This document shows positions 26,872 to 35,158 of a DNA stretch of 64,000 nt, one piece after another. Source of the DNA: Streptomyces misionensis. Lineage in GTDB: Bacteria; Actinomycetota; Actinomycetes; Streptomycetales; Streptomycetaceae. Numbering within the stretch: position 1 is the stretch's first letter; each line of letters opens with the position of its first letter. The notes below the pieces were generated by a model. That model did not search any database. It saw only the letters and a program-made list of their open reading frames with translations, and was not told where the DNA came from. The stretch lies in the NCBI RefSeq assembly GCF_900104815.1, contig NZ_FNTD01000004.1:6633001-6697000 (forward strand), in the 5' to 3' direction. The position numbers and the translations under genes are program-made.

Positions 26872-27816
26872 TCAGCGCGCCCGCGCGAACACCACCCACA
26901 CCTGCCCCTCGGCGAAGTCCAGCGGTGCCCCGTCCGCCCCGGTGAACGTCGTACCGCCGCTCGCCGCCGGCCGTGACCAGGTGGCGGCGTAGGAGCGTCC
27001 GTCGCGCAGCACCTCCGCCTTCCCGGTGCCGACGGTCCGTGTGAAGGGGGTGGGGTTGCCGAGGACGTCGTGGTACGCGGAGTCGCGGACGGTGACGTAC
27101 TGGACGACGACGGTCGGCGGGGCCGGGCGCGGCCCGTCCGTGGTGGTCGTGGGCGTGCCGTCCATGGCGATCAGCCAGCCGTGCCGCGCGGCGGACCAGG
27201 TGAAGGTGAACCGGGCCTGCGGGTAGCGCACCGTGCGCGAGGCCGCCGGGGTGCCCCCGGACGGGGCCGGGCCGTAGCGGAAACCCGTGGTCAGCGCGGT
27301 CCTGCCCGGTGCGGAGGGCACCAGACGCGCCGGGCGCAGGAAGAGGTTGTGCGGCGCCGCGCGGGTGCCGTCCCGGTAGTAGGCGGCGGGGGCCCGGTCG
27401 GCGGGCTCGGGGCGCAGCGGGGCCCGGTCGATCAGCGGCAGCAGCCTGCGCTGGGCGCCGGAGAAGGCCAGATACGGCCGGTGGAACTGGCCGAGCAGCT
27501 CCAGATCGGACTCCCGGGCGCTGCGCACCGGTCCGACGACGGGCGGGAGCCGGCTCGCGTACACCGCCATCAGCCGGCTCAGGCCGCCCTCGACCTGCTC
27601 CGCGTACACCACGTCGGCCGCGTCCAGCCCGGTCTGCGGGCGCGCCCCCGGCACATTGTCGATCTTCACGGCGAGCGGGGAACCGCCCGCGGCGGTGGCG
27701 GTCGGCGGCGGCGTCGGGATCTCGGCGCGGCCGTGCCCGCCACACCCCGACACGAGGGCGCAGACCAGGGCGAGCGCCGCCGCCGCGGCCCCGACCGGAC
27801 CGTGTCTCCCGTCCAC
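26872..27816 (-). CDS. DUF3048 lipoprotein (YerB-like)
   Basis: A 314-residue exported lipoprotein: lipobox LVSGC at about residues 21-25, then a Pro/Thr linker. The N-terminal domain has the family pattern AVKIDNVPGARPQTGLDAADVVYAEQ split over residues 48-75 and SRLMAVYASRLPPVVGPVRSAR; the C-terminal domain ends VWVVFARAR. YerB-like proteins are envelope proteins of unknown function. It converges on the AAA/TPR gene with only 28 nt between stops. Confidence 0.9.
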   Translation of the reverse strand: MDGRHGPVGAAAAALALVCALVSGCGGHGRAEIPTPPPTATAAGGSPLAVKIDNVPGARPQTGLDAADVVYAEQVEGGLSRLMAVYASRLPPVVGPVRSARESDLELLGQFHRPYLAFSGAQRRLLPLIDRAPLRPEPADRAPAAYYRDGTRAAPHNLFLRPARLVPSAPGRTALTTGFRYGPAPSGGTPAASRTVRYPQARFTFTWSAARHGWLIAMDGTPTTTTDGPRPAPPTVVVQYVTVRDSAYHDVLGNPTPFTRTVGTGKAEVLRDGRSYAATWSRPAASGGTTFTGADGAPLDFAEGQVWVVFARAR

Positions 27817-27954
27817 CCTCGCCCCCGTTCGCCGACCGGACCCGTGCGCACTCCGGTCCTACCCGGCCGCGCCCCGCCACGCACCCGCACCGCGCCCACC
27901 AGGAGGTTCGGCGCGGTGACCCACGGGTACCCGGGGGCCACCGCAAAACGGATA

Positions 27955-27972
27955 CATCGGTGCGTACCGATG
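27955..27972. promoter_or_regulatory. Inverted repeat upstream of alcohol dehydrogenase
   Basis: CATCGGT-GCGT-ACCGATG, perfect 7-bp arms, 22 nt before the ATG of the dehydrogenase. Its right half reads GTACCGATGCG, which matches the TetR-array unit GTACCGATACG at 10 of 11 positions, so a related regulator may bind here. Confidence 0.45.
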
Positions 27973-27994
27973 CGACCCAAGGGAGCGCGACCCC

Positions 27995-29185
27995 ATGAAG
28001 GCAGTCACCTGGCAGGGCAGGCGGGACGTGCGGGTGGAGGACGTGCCAGACCCGAGGATCGAGGAGCCCACGGACGCCGTCATCCGCGTCACCTCCAGCG
28101 GGCTGTGCGGCTCGGACCTGCATCTGTACGAAGTGCTCACCCCGTTCATGACCCCGGGCGACATCCTCGGCCACGAGCCCATGGGCATCGTGGAGGAGGT
28201 GGGCTCGGAGGTGACGAACCTGCGGCCCGGCGACCGTGTCGTGGTGCCGTTCCAGATCGCCTGCGGGCACTGCTTCATGTGCGACACCGGACTGCCGACC
28301 CAGTGCGAGACCACCCAGGTCACCGGCGAGGGCATGGGAGCCGCCCTGTTCGGCTACACCCGCCTGTACGGCGCGGTGCCGGGCGCCCAGGCCGAGTATC
28401 TGCGGGTGCCGCAGGCGCAGTTCGGTCCGATGAAGGTGCCCGAGGGCCCGCCGGACGACCGGTTCGTCTACCTCTCCGACGTGCTGCCCACCGCCTGGCA
28501 GGCCGTCGAGTACGCGTCCGTCCCGCCCGGCGGCAGCGTCGCGGTCCTCGGCCTCGGCCCGATCGGCGACATGAGCTGCCGGATCGCCCTGGCGCGCGGC
28601 GCGGAACAGGTCTTCGGCATCGACCTGGTGCCCGAACGGCTCGCGCGGGCGAACCGGCGGGGCGTGAAGACGTACGACCTCAGGGCCTTCGACGACGAGA
28701 AGACGCTGATCCACGCGATCCAGGAGGCGACGGGCGGCCGGGGCCCGGACGCGGTGATCGACGCCGTCGGCACCGAGGCGCACGGCAGCGCCGCCGCGAA
28801 GCTCGCCCAGCAGGCCACCGCCCTCCTGCCGCGCAAGATCTCCGCGCCCTTCGCCGAACGCTTCAGCGTCGACCGGCTCGGCGCCCTCCACATGGCCATC
28901 GACCTGGTACGGCGCGGCGGCACCATCTCGCTCAGCGGCGTCTACGGCGGCATGGCCGACCCGATGCCGCTGCTCACCCTGTTCGACAAGCAGATCCAGC
29001 TGCGCATGGGGCAGGCCAACGTGCGCCGCTGGAGCGACCAGATCATGCCGTACCTCACCGACGAGGACCCGCTCGGTGTCGAGGACTTCGCCACGCACCG
29101 GGTGCCGCTGTCCGAGGCGCCGCACGCCTACGAGATGTTCCAGCGCAAGGAGGACGGCGCGATCAAGGTCCTCATGAAGCCCTGA
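27995..29185 (+). CDS. Zinc-dependent alcohol/formaldehyde-type dehydrogenase
   Basis: Medium-chain NAD(P)-dependent dehydrogenase of 396 residues. Catalytic zinc ligands C38, H60 and E61 (GLCGSD, LGHEP) and the four-cysteine structural zinc lobe (CGHCFMC ... QC, residues 90-104) are present, and the NAD fold shows VLGLGPIGDMSC near 190. The 396-residue length and the lobe spacing resemble glutathione-independent formaldehyde dehydrogenase-like enzymes; the real substrate is unknown. GGGAGC before the ATG is the ribosome-binding site. It ends 1 nt from the stop of the convergent ligase gene. Confidence 0.9.
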   Translation: MKAVTWQGRRDVRVEDVPDPRIEEPTDAVIRVTSSGLCGSDLHLYEVLTPFMTPGDILGHEPMGIVEEVGSEVTNLRPGDRVVVPFQIACGHCFMCDTGLPTQCETTQVTGEGMGAALFGYTRLYGAVPGAQAEYLRVPQAQFGPMKVPEGPPDDRFVYLSDVLPTAWQAVEYASVPPGGSVAVLGLGPIGDMSCRIALARGAEQVFGIDLVPERLARANRRGVKTYDLRAFDDEKTLIHAIQEATGGRGPDAVIDAVGTEAHGSAAAKLAQQATALLPRKISAPFAERFSVDRLGALHMAIDLVRRGGTISLSGVYGGMADPMPLLTLFDKQIQLRMGQANVRRWSDQIMPYLTDEDPLGVEDFATHRVPLSEAPHAYEMFQRKEDGAIKVLMKP

Positions 29186-29186
29186 C

Positions 29187-30257
29187 TCATCCCTTCGAGC
29201 CGAGGATCTCCCCGAGGTCGTACCGCACCGGCTCCTCCAACTGGGCGTAGGTGCAGCTCCCGGGGGTGCGGTCGGGTCGCCAGCGGCGGAAACGGGCGGT
29301 GTGCCTGAAGCGCTGCCCGTTCTCCATGTGGTCGTAGGCGACCTCGGCCACCCGCTCCGGGCGCAGCGGCACCCAGGACAGGTCCTTCTTCCCGGACCAG
29401 CGGCTCGGCGCCCCCGGCAGCCGGGCGGTCTCGTGGGCGGCCTCCTCGGACCAGGCCGCCCACGGGTGCCCGGCGACGTCGTCCATCCGCAGCGGCGCCA
29501 GCTCCTCGACCAGTTCGGCGCGCCGCTTCATGGGGAAGGCGGCCGACACGCCCACGTGCTGGAGCCGGCCCCGGTCGTCGTACAGGCCCAGCAGCAGCGA
29601 GCCCACCACCGGGCCGCTCTTGTGGAGGCGGTACCCGGCCACCACGACGTCCGCCGTCCGCTCGTGCTTGATCTTGAACATGGCCCGTTCGTCCTGCAGG
29701 TAGCGCAGCTCGAGCGGCTTGGCCACGATCCCGTCGAGACCGGCCCCCTCGAACCGATCGAACCACTGCTCGGCCACCGCGAGGTCCGTGGTCGCGGGCG
29801 CCAGGTGCACCGGCGCGGCGACTTGGGCGAGGACCTCCTCCAGCAGGGCCCGGCGATCGGTGAGCGGCACGTCGAGCAGGGCCCGGTCGTCCAGCGCCAG
29901 CAGATCGAAGGCGACGAACGAGGCCGGGGTCTTCTCCGCGAGCATCCGCACCCGGGAGGCGGCCGGGTGGATCCGCTCGGTCAGCGCGTCGAAGTCCAGC
30001 CGCCCCCCGCGCGCGATCACGATCTCCCCGTCGAGCACGCACCGGGGCGGCACCCGCTCCCGCAACGCCTCGACCAGCTCGGGGAAGTACCTGGTCAGCG
30101 TCTTGCCGGTGCGGCTGCCCAGCTCGACCTCGGCGCCGTCGCGGAACACGATGGAGCGGAACCCGTCCCACTTGGCCTCGTAGTGCATGCCCGGCGGGAT
30201 CCTCGCCACCGGCTTGGCGAGCATCGGCTTCACGGGCGGCATGACGGGCAGCTCCAT
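29187..30257 (-). CDS. ligC: ATP-dependent DNA ligase (LigC / LigD-ligase type)
   Basis: Seals nicks with ATP; in actinobacteria these ligases serve non-homologous end joining and backup repair. The 356-residue protein has the adenylation motif EAKWDGFR with K29 as the AMP-accepting lysine, motif III FVAFDLLAL, motif IV LDGIVAKPL, motif V MFKIKHER, then an OB-fold C-terminal domain. No polymerase or nuclease domain is fused. The divergent next gene encodes a LigD-type polymerase, so the LigD functions are split into separate proteins. No ku gene is in this window. Confidence 0.93.
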   Translation of the reverse strand: MELPVMPPVKPMLAKPVARIPPGMHYEAKWDGFRSIVFRDGAEVELGSRTGKTLTRYFPELVEALRERVPPRCVLDGEIVIARGGRLDFDALTERIHPAASRVRMLAEKTPASFVAFDLLALDDRALLDVPLTDRRALLEEVLAQVAAPVHLAPATTDLAVAEQWFDRFEGAGLDGIVAKPLELRYLQDERAMFKIKHERTADVVVAGYRLHKSGPVVGSLLLGLYDDRGRLQHVGVSAAFPMKRRAELVEELAPLRMDDVAGHPWAAWSEEAAHETARLPGAPSRWSGKKDLSWVPLRPERVAEVAYDHMENGQRFRHTARFRRWRPDRTPGSCTYAQLEEPVRYDLGEILGSKG

Positions 30258-30319
30258 GGCTCCGATTCTGCTCGCGCACGCCCGTGTGCGCCCGGTGTGC
30301 GAGCCGCGCGGGGGGCGCC

Positions 30320-30325
30320 TACGGT
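30320..30325 (+). promoter_or_regulatory. -10 hexamer of a leaderless promoter
   Basis: TACGGT ends 6 nt before the ATG of the LigD-type polymerase gene; no ribosome-binding site is visible. Confidence 0.5.
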
Positions 30326-30331
30326 GGCCGC

Positions 30332-31348
30332 ATGGCTGATGCGGTGGAACTGGAGGTGGCCGGGCGGACCGTACGGCTGTCCAGCCCGGACAAGGTGTTC
30401 TTCCCGGAGCGGGGATTCACCAAGCTGGACCTCGCGCGGTACTACATCGCGGTCGGCCCCGGCATCCTGCGCGCCCTGCGCGATCGCCCCACCACCCTGG
30501 AACGCCACCCGGACGGCATCGAGGGCGAGTGGTTCTTCCAGAAACGCGCCCCCAAGGGCATGCCCGACTGGATCCCCACCGCGCACATCACCTTCCCGAG
30601 CGGCCGCAGCGCCGACGAGATGTGCCCCACCGAGGAGGCTGCGGTGGTGTGGGCCGCCCAGTACGGCACCCTCACCTTCCACCCCTGGCCGGTGCGGGCC
30701 GGTGACGTCGACCACCCCGACGAACTGCGCATCGACCTGGACCCGCAGCCGGGCACCGACTTCGCCGACGCCGTCCGCGCCGCCCATGAACTGCGCGCCG
30801 TCCTCGACGAGTTCGGCGGGCTGCGCGGCTGGCCCAAGACCTCCGGTGGCCGGGGCCTGCACGTCTTCGTGCCCATCGAACCGCGCTGGACCTTCACCCA
30901 GGTACGGCGTGCCGCGATCGCCGTCGGCCGGGAGATGGAACGGCGGATGCCCGAGCAGGTCACCATCAAGTGGTGGAAGGAGGAGCGCGGCAAGCGCATC
31001 TTCCTCGACTACAACCAGACCGCCCGCGACCGCACCATCGCCTCCGCCTACTCGGTACGGCCCCGCCCGCAAGCGACGGTCTCCGCACCGCTGCGCTGGG
31101 ACGAGATCGACTCCGTGCACCCCACCGACTTCGACCTCGCCACCATGCCGGCCCGGTTCGAGGAACTCGGGGACGTACACGCCGGCATGGAGGAACGGGC
31201 CCATTCACTGGACGCGTTGCTGGAGCTGGCCCGCCGTGACGAGCACGACCACGGTCTCGGCGACCTGCCGTATCCGCCGGAGTACCCGAAGATGCCCGGC
31301 GAGCCCAAACGCGTCCAGCCGAGCCGGGCCCGCCGGGAGCCGTCCTGA
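30332..31348 (+). CDS. LigD-type primase/polymerase (NHEJ PolDom)
   Basis: A 338-residue archaeo-eukaryotic primase-fold polymerase that fills gaps at joined DNA ends. The metal-binding acidic pair is in RIDLDPQPG (D135, D137), followed by PKTSGGRGLHVFVPI and the FLDYNQT segment with the third acidic residue; the N-terminal LSSPDKVFFPE motif is also typical. Homologues are often fused to ligase and phosphoesterase domains in LigD, here it stands alone. Divergent from the ligase gene with 74 nt between starts, so both may respond together. Confidence 0.93.
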   Translation: MADAVELEVAGRTVRLSSPDKVFFPERGFTKLDLARYYIAVGPGILRALRDRPTTLERHPDGIEGEWFFQKRAPKGMPDWIPTAHITFPSGRSADEMCPTEEAAVVWAAQYGTLTFHPWPVRAGDVDHPDELRIDLDPQPGTDFADAVRAAHELRAVLDEFGGLRGWPKTSGGRGLHVFVPIEPRWTFTQVRRAAIAVGREMERRMPEQVTIKWWKEERGKRIFLDYNQTARDRTIASAYSVRPRPQATVSAPLRWDEIDSVHPTDFDLATMPARFEELGDVHAGMEERAHSLDALLELARRDEHDHGLGDLPYPPEYPKMPGEPKRVQPSRARREPS

Positions 31349-31435
31349 CGGTGCCGCACCGGTACGGCCCCCTCGACCACCGGCGCGGTGGCCCTCGTTA
31401 TCCTGGTCGGCAGCCGGCCGATGAGGAGTCCCCCT

Positions 31436-32515
31436 GTGTCCGACGCAGTGTCGCGTCCCACGCTGGAGGCCGTGGCCGCGCGGGCCGGGGTGTCCAGAGC
31501 CACCGTGTCGCGGGTGGTCAACGGCGGCTCCGGCGTGCGGGAACCGCTGGCCGAGCGGGTCCGGCGGGCCGTCGAGGAACTGGGCTACGTCCCCAACCAG
31601 GCGGCGCGCAGCCTCGTCACCAAACGGCACGACGCCGTCGCGGTCGTCATCGCCGAACCCGAGACCCGCGTCTTCACCGACCCCTTCTTCGCCCTCCAGC
31701 TGCGCGGCATCAGCAAGGAACTGACCGCTTGCGACAACCAGTTGGTGCTGCTGCTCACCGAGGGCCGCGACGACCACACGCGGGTGGCCCGGTACCTCGC
31801 CGGGGGCCATGTCGACGGGGCGCTGGTCTTCTCCCTGCACCTGGACGACCCGCTGCCCCGGCTGATCCACGACGCCGGGGTGCCGACCGTGTTCGGCGGC
31901 CGGCCCGGCTGGCGGGACGGCACCGGTACGGCGGTGTACGTGGACTGCGACAACCGGGGCGGCGCCCGGACCGCCGTACGCCATCTCGCGGCCCTCGGCC
32001 GCACCCGGATCGCGCACCTCACCGGCGCCCTGGACCAGACCTCGGCGGTGGACCGGCTCGACGGCTACCGGGACGTCGTGGCCGAGACGGCCGGCGGGGC
32101 CGATCCCGCGCTGGTCGTGGAGAGCGACTTCACCCCGGCCGGCGGGGAACGGGCCATGCGGGAACTCCTCGCCCGCCGCCCCGACGTGGACGCCGTGTTC
32201 GCCGCGAACGACCTGACCGCGCTGGGCGCCCTGCGCGTCCTGCGGGAGCGGGGCCTGCGGGTACCGCAGGACGTGGCCGTGGTCGGCTTCGACGACATGC
32301 TGCCGCTCGCCGAGGAGTCCGACCCGCCGCTGACCACCGTCCGTCAGGACATCGAGCGGATGGGCCGCCTGATGGCCCGGCTGCTGGTGGACGGCGCCGC
32401 CACCCGGAGGACCACCGGGGGCGTCGCCGCCGACGGCACCGACGGCGGGCGGCCGGGCGCCCCGCCGTCCGGCGTGATCCTGCCGACCACGCTGATACGG
32501 CGCGCGTCCGCCTGA
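31436..32515 (+). CDS. LacI-family transcriptional regulator
   Basis: A 359-residue repressor. The N-terminal HTH (about residues 8-55: TLEAVAARAGVSRATVSRVV, hinge helix YVPNQAARSL) is followed by a periplasmic-binding-protein-like sensor domain with VFAANDLTALGALR and VAVVGFDDM. The GTG has GAGGAG 9 nt upstream; earlier in-frame codons look non-coding. A 25-residue Gly/Thr-rich insertion near the C-terminus (TGGVAADGTDGG) is unusual. No sugar gene is adjacent, so its regulon is probably elsewhere; the perfect LacI-type palindrome at 6.4 kb is one possible target. Confidence 0.92.
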   Translation: MSDAVSRPTLEAVAARAGVSRATVSRVVNGGSGVREPLAERVRRAVEELGYVPNQAARSLVTKRHDAVAVVIAEPETRVFTDPFFALQLRGISKELTACDNQLVLLLTEGRDDHTRVARYLAGGHVDGALVFSLHLDDPLPRLIHDAGVPTVFGGRPGWRDGTGTAVYVDCDNRGGARTAVRHLAALGRTRIAHLTGALDQTSAVDRLDGYRDVVAETAGGADPALVVESDFTPAGGERAMRELLARRPDVDAVFAANDLTALGALRVLRERGLRVPQDVAVVGFDDMLPLAEESDPPLTTVRQDIERMGRLMARLLVDGAATRRTTGGVAADGTDGGRPGAPPSGVILPTTLIRRASA

Positions 32516-32522
32516 CCGGCGT

Positions 32523-33302
32523 TCACTCCCGCGCGCCCGCGCTCTTGATCACCGCGAACCGCGCCCCGTACGGATCGGCGAGCGTCGCCATGCGGCCCAC
32601 CCGTTCGATCGTGGCCGGCGGCACCACGAGCGTCCCGCCGAGCCGCAGCGCCTCGGCCGCGACGGCGTCCGCGTCCTCGACCTCGAAGTACGGCAGCCAG
32701 TAGGGCTCGTCCTCCGGTCGGGCCAGCGGCACCATCCCGCCGAACATCGCGTCCTCCCCGGCGCCGCCCGGGTTGACGCAGGTGTAGGTGCCGCCCGGGA
32801 ACGGCACGCCGGAGGTCTCCAGGCCGAGGACGCGGCGGTAGAAGGCGGCCGCCGCCGCGATGTCCGGGGTGTGCAGCTCGGCCCAGCACAGCGCGCCCGG
32901 CGCGTTCGCCACCTCCACCCCGCTGGTCTCGCCGGGCTGCCAGATCCCGAACGTCGCGCCCGCCTGGTCGGAGAGGACCGCCATGTGTCCCTGGCCCAGC
33001 ACGTCGACCGGACCGAACAGCACCCTGCCATGGGCCTGTTGGGCCGCCTGCGCGGTGGCCCGCGCGTCCTCGCTGCGGAAGTACAGCGTCCAGGACGGCG
33101 GGCCCTGGCCGGGCTCGGTCCGCATGCCGCCGGCGACGGTCCGCCCGTCCAGCTGGAAGAAGCCGTAACCGCCGGCGTCCGGCCCCGCCGACCGGAACCG
33201 CCAGCCGAACAGACCGCCGTAGAAGGAGCACGCGCCGTCGATGTCGGGCGCGCCGATGTCGAGCCAGTTCGGGGCGCCGTCGACGAAATCGGTGGTGAGC
33301 AT
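32523..33302 (-). CDS. Two-domain VOC (glyoxalase/dioxygenase fold) protein
   Basis: A 259-residue protein built of two vicinal-oxygen-chelate domains (about 8-125 and 135-255), each with a WLDIGAPDI or AELHTPDI strand followed by FYGGLFGW or FYRRVLGL. Many Streptomyces copies are labelled hydroxylase or glyoxalase without evidence for a reaction. GAGGAGGG lies 5 nt before the ATG. It converges on the LacI gene with 7 nt between stops. Confidence 0.85.
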   Translation of the reverse strand: MLTTDFVDGAPNWLDIGAPDIDGACSFYGGLFGWRFRSAGPDAGGYGFFQLDGRTVAGGMRTEPGQGPPSWTLYFRSEDARATAQAAQQAHGRVLFGPVDVLGQGHMAVLSDQAGATFGIWQPGETSGVEVANAPGALCWAELHTPDIAAAAAFYRRVLGLETSGVPFPGGTYTCVNPGGAGEDAMFGGMVPLARPEDEPYWLPYFEVEDADAVAAEALRLGGTLVVPPATIERVGRMATLADPYGARFAVIKSAGARE

Positions 33303-33566
33303 GGAGCCCTCCTCGAAGGGTGCCGTCCGCTGCACTGCCGAGTCTGGCACCGCCCGCCGGCGACCGCCGCCGGAAGACCGCCGGCCGCCGCACGGCCCGC
33401 CCTCACCTCGGGTGACCGGGCCTGTTCCCAGAGTTTTCGATGTTTCCGCGCGCCGCCGTGCGCCCGCCGGGCACCGGGGAGCATCATCGGGTCGGCCGGA
33501 GGCCCCGACGACCGCGTTGAGCGCGCGTTGATCGAACGTTTTTCGCCGCGGGGCACGATCCTGGCC

Positions 33567-33812
33567 ATGCACTTCGACACGATCACCCCGGCCGACGAGA
33601 CCTGGCAGGCGCAGGCCCTGTGCGCGCAGACCGGCCCGGACTTCTTCTTTCCCGAGCCGGGCAGCTCGGTGCGCGAGGCGAAGCGCATCTGCGGGATGTG
33701 CGACCTGCGCTCGGCCTGCCTGGACTACGCGCTGACCAACGACGAACGCTTCGGCGTCTGGGGCGGTCTGTCCGAGAAGGAGCGCCTCGCCCTGCGCCGC
33801 ACCTCGGGCTGA
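33567..33812 (+). CDS. WhiB-like (Wbl) protein
   Basis: An 81-residue actinobacterial regulator that binds a [4Fe-4S] cluster and usually acts through the principal sigma factor. Cysteines 19, 42, 45 and 51 form the C-x22-C-x2-C-x5-C pattern, and GVWGG lies at 63-67 before a basic tail (EKERLALRR). The ATG matches the usual short Wbl N-terminus; the frame is open far upstream but that is out-of-frame noise from the VOC gene. Likely role in development or stress response; which Wbl paralogue it is cannot be told from sequence alone. Confidence 0.93.
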   Translation: MHFDTITPADETWQAQALCAQTGPDFFFPEPGSSVREAKRICGMCDLRSACLDYALTNDERFGVWGGLSEKERLALRRTSG

Positions 33813-33896
33813 CCCCCCCCGCAGCGGACCGCCCTCACCCCCGGCGGCCCGCCCCACCGGCCAGGTCCGTGCCGTCCGCGCCGCACGCCCCGCGCG

Positions 33897-33969
33897 GTCA
33901 GTGCCCCGCGGTCAGCGCCCCGCGGTCGACGCCGCGCCGCGCGCGCTCCGTGCCGTCAGTGCCCCGCGG
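33897..33969. repeat. Short direct repeats copying the desaturase 3' end
   Basis: TCAGYGCCCCGCGG occurs at about 33898, 33912 and 33956. The last copy contains the desaturase stop codon and its final Gly-His codons; the other two lie just downstream of the gene. The rest of the 143-nt gap holds an eight-base C-run. Confidence 0.6.
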
Positions 33970-34933
33970 CCCGCGCCGCCATCCGTGCCTTGCGCGCCGC
34001 CAGCTTCTCGTCGAAGCGGCCGGCCTCCTCGTCCAGGCCGCCCATGAACAGACCGAGTTCCTCCTGGGCCTGGCGCCCCTGCGGACCGAGGCCGTCGAGC
34101 TGCATCACCTTCAGGTAGCGCAGCACCGGCTGGAGTACGTCGTCGTGGTGGATGCGCAGGTTGTAGACCTCGCCGATCGCCATCTGCGCGGCGGCCCGCT
34201 CGAAGCCGGGGATGCCGTGTCCGGGCATCCGGAAGCCGACGACCACGTCCCGCACCGCCTGCATGGTCGGGTCGGGCGCGAGCTCGAACGCCGCCTGGAG
34301 CAGATTGCGGTAGAACACCATGTGCAGGTTCTCGTCGGTCGCGATCCGGGAGAGCATGCGGTCGCACACCGGGTCACCGGACTGGTGGCCGGCGTTGCGG
34401 TGCGAGATCCGGGTGGCCAGCTCCTGGAAGGCGACGTAGGCGATCGAGTGCAGCATCGAGTGCCCGTTGTCGGACTCGAAGCCCTCGCTCATGTGCGCCA
34501 TGCGGAAGCGCTCCAGCTGATCCGGGTCCACCGCGCGGGAGGCGAGCAGGTAGTCCCGCATCACGATGCCGTGCCGGCCCTCCTCCGCCGTCCACCGGTG
34601 CACCCAGGTGCCCCAGGCGCCGTCGCGGCCGAAGAGGCTGGCGATCTCGTGGTGGTAGCTGGGCAGGTTGTCCTCGGTCAGCAGGTTGACCACCAGGGCG
34701 GTGCGGCCGATGTCCGTCACCTTGGACTGGTCCTTCGCCCACGCCTCGCCGTCCTCGAAGAAGGCCGGGAAGTTGCGCCCGTCGCCCCAGGGCACGTACT
34801 CGTGCGGCATCCAGTCCTTCGCGGCCCGCAGATGCCGGTTCAACTCCCTTTCCACCACTTCCTCCAGCGCGTACAACAGCCGGGCGTCGGTCCAGGCGGT
34901 CGGGCTGCCGAGGTGGGGAGAGGCAATGGTCAC
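33956..34933 (-). CDS. Acyl-ACP desaturase (DesA-type, soluble di-iron)
   Basis: Introduces a double bond into acyl chains attached to ACP. The 325-residue protein has the two metal-binding patterns of the ferritin-like family: a first E ... EEGRHG pair (residues about 130-135) and IATDENLHMVF near residue 205, with the helix segments YHHEIASLFG and AFQELATRISHRNAG between. I chose the GTG with GGAG 7 nt upstream; 14 in-frame codons before it look non-coding. Upstream lies a four-unit 15-bp palindrome array, so expression is probably tightly regulated, perhaps by a fatty-acid-responsive repressor. No electron-transfer partner is adjacent. Confidence 0.92.
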   Translation of the reverse strand: MTIASPHLGSPTAWTDARLLYALEEVVERELNRHLRAAKDWMPHEYVPWGDGRNFPAFFEDGEAWAKDQSKVTDIGRTALVVNLLTEDNLPSYHHEIASLFGRDGAWGTWVHRWTAEEGRHGIVMRDYLLASRAVDPDQLERFRMAHMSEGFESDNGHSMLHSIAYVAFQELATRISHRNAGHQSGDPVCDRMLSRIATDENLHMVFYRNLLQAAFELAPDPTMQAVRDVVVGFRMPGHGIPGFERAAAQMAIGEVYNLRIHHDDVLQPVLRYLKVMQLDGLGPQGRQAQEELGLFMGGLDEEAGRFDEKLAARKARMAARAAGH

Positions 34934-35002
34934 GGGAACTCCAGGGGGACGCCGAACGAAGGAGAGCACAAACACGGGTACCGGCGAGCGGTGCCGGGAA
35001 AC

Positions 35003-35061
35003 CTACGTGATCGTAAGCTACGAGACCGTAGGTTACGAAACCGTAGGTTAAGTCGCCGTAA
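35003..35061. promoter_or_regulatory. Four-unit 15-bp palindrome array upstream of desaturase
   Basis: Four 14-bp palindromes of form YTACG-N4-CGTAR start at 35003, 35018, 35033 and 35048, an exact 15-bp period. The first three match perfectly (centres TGAT, AGAC, AAAC); the fourth has TTAAG in place of YTACG. The array starts 69 nt upstream of the desaturase GTG, where a promoter would be, and is clearly AT-richer than its surroundings. It probably is a multi-site operator; no regulator gene is adjacent. Confidence 0.85.
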
Positions 35062-35158
35062 AAGCGCCCGGACCAGCGGGGACGACACACCGTCAGGGAC
35101 GCGGAACGGCTCCGGGGCGCGCCGGTCCCGGGGCCGCCGGCGGATAGGTGTCACCCGG

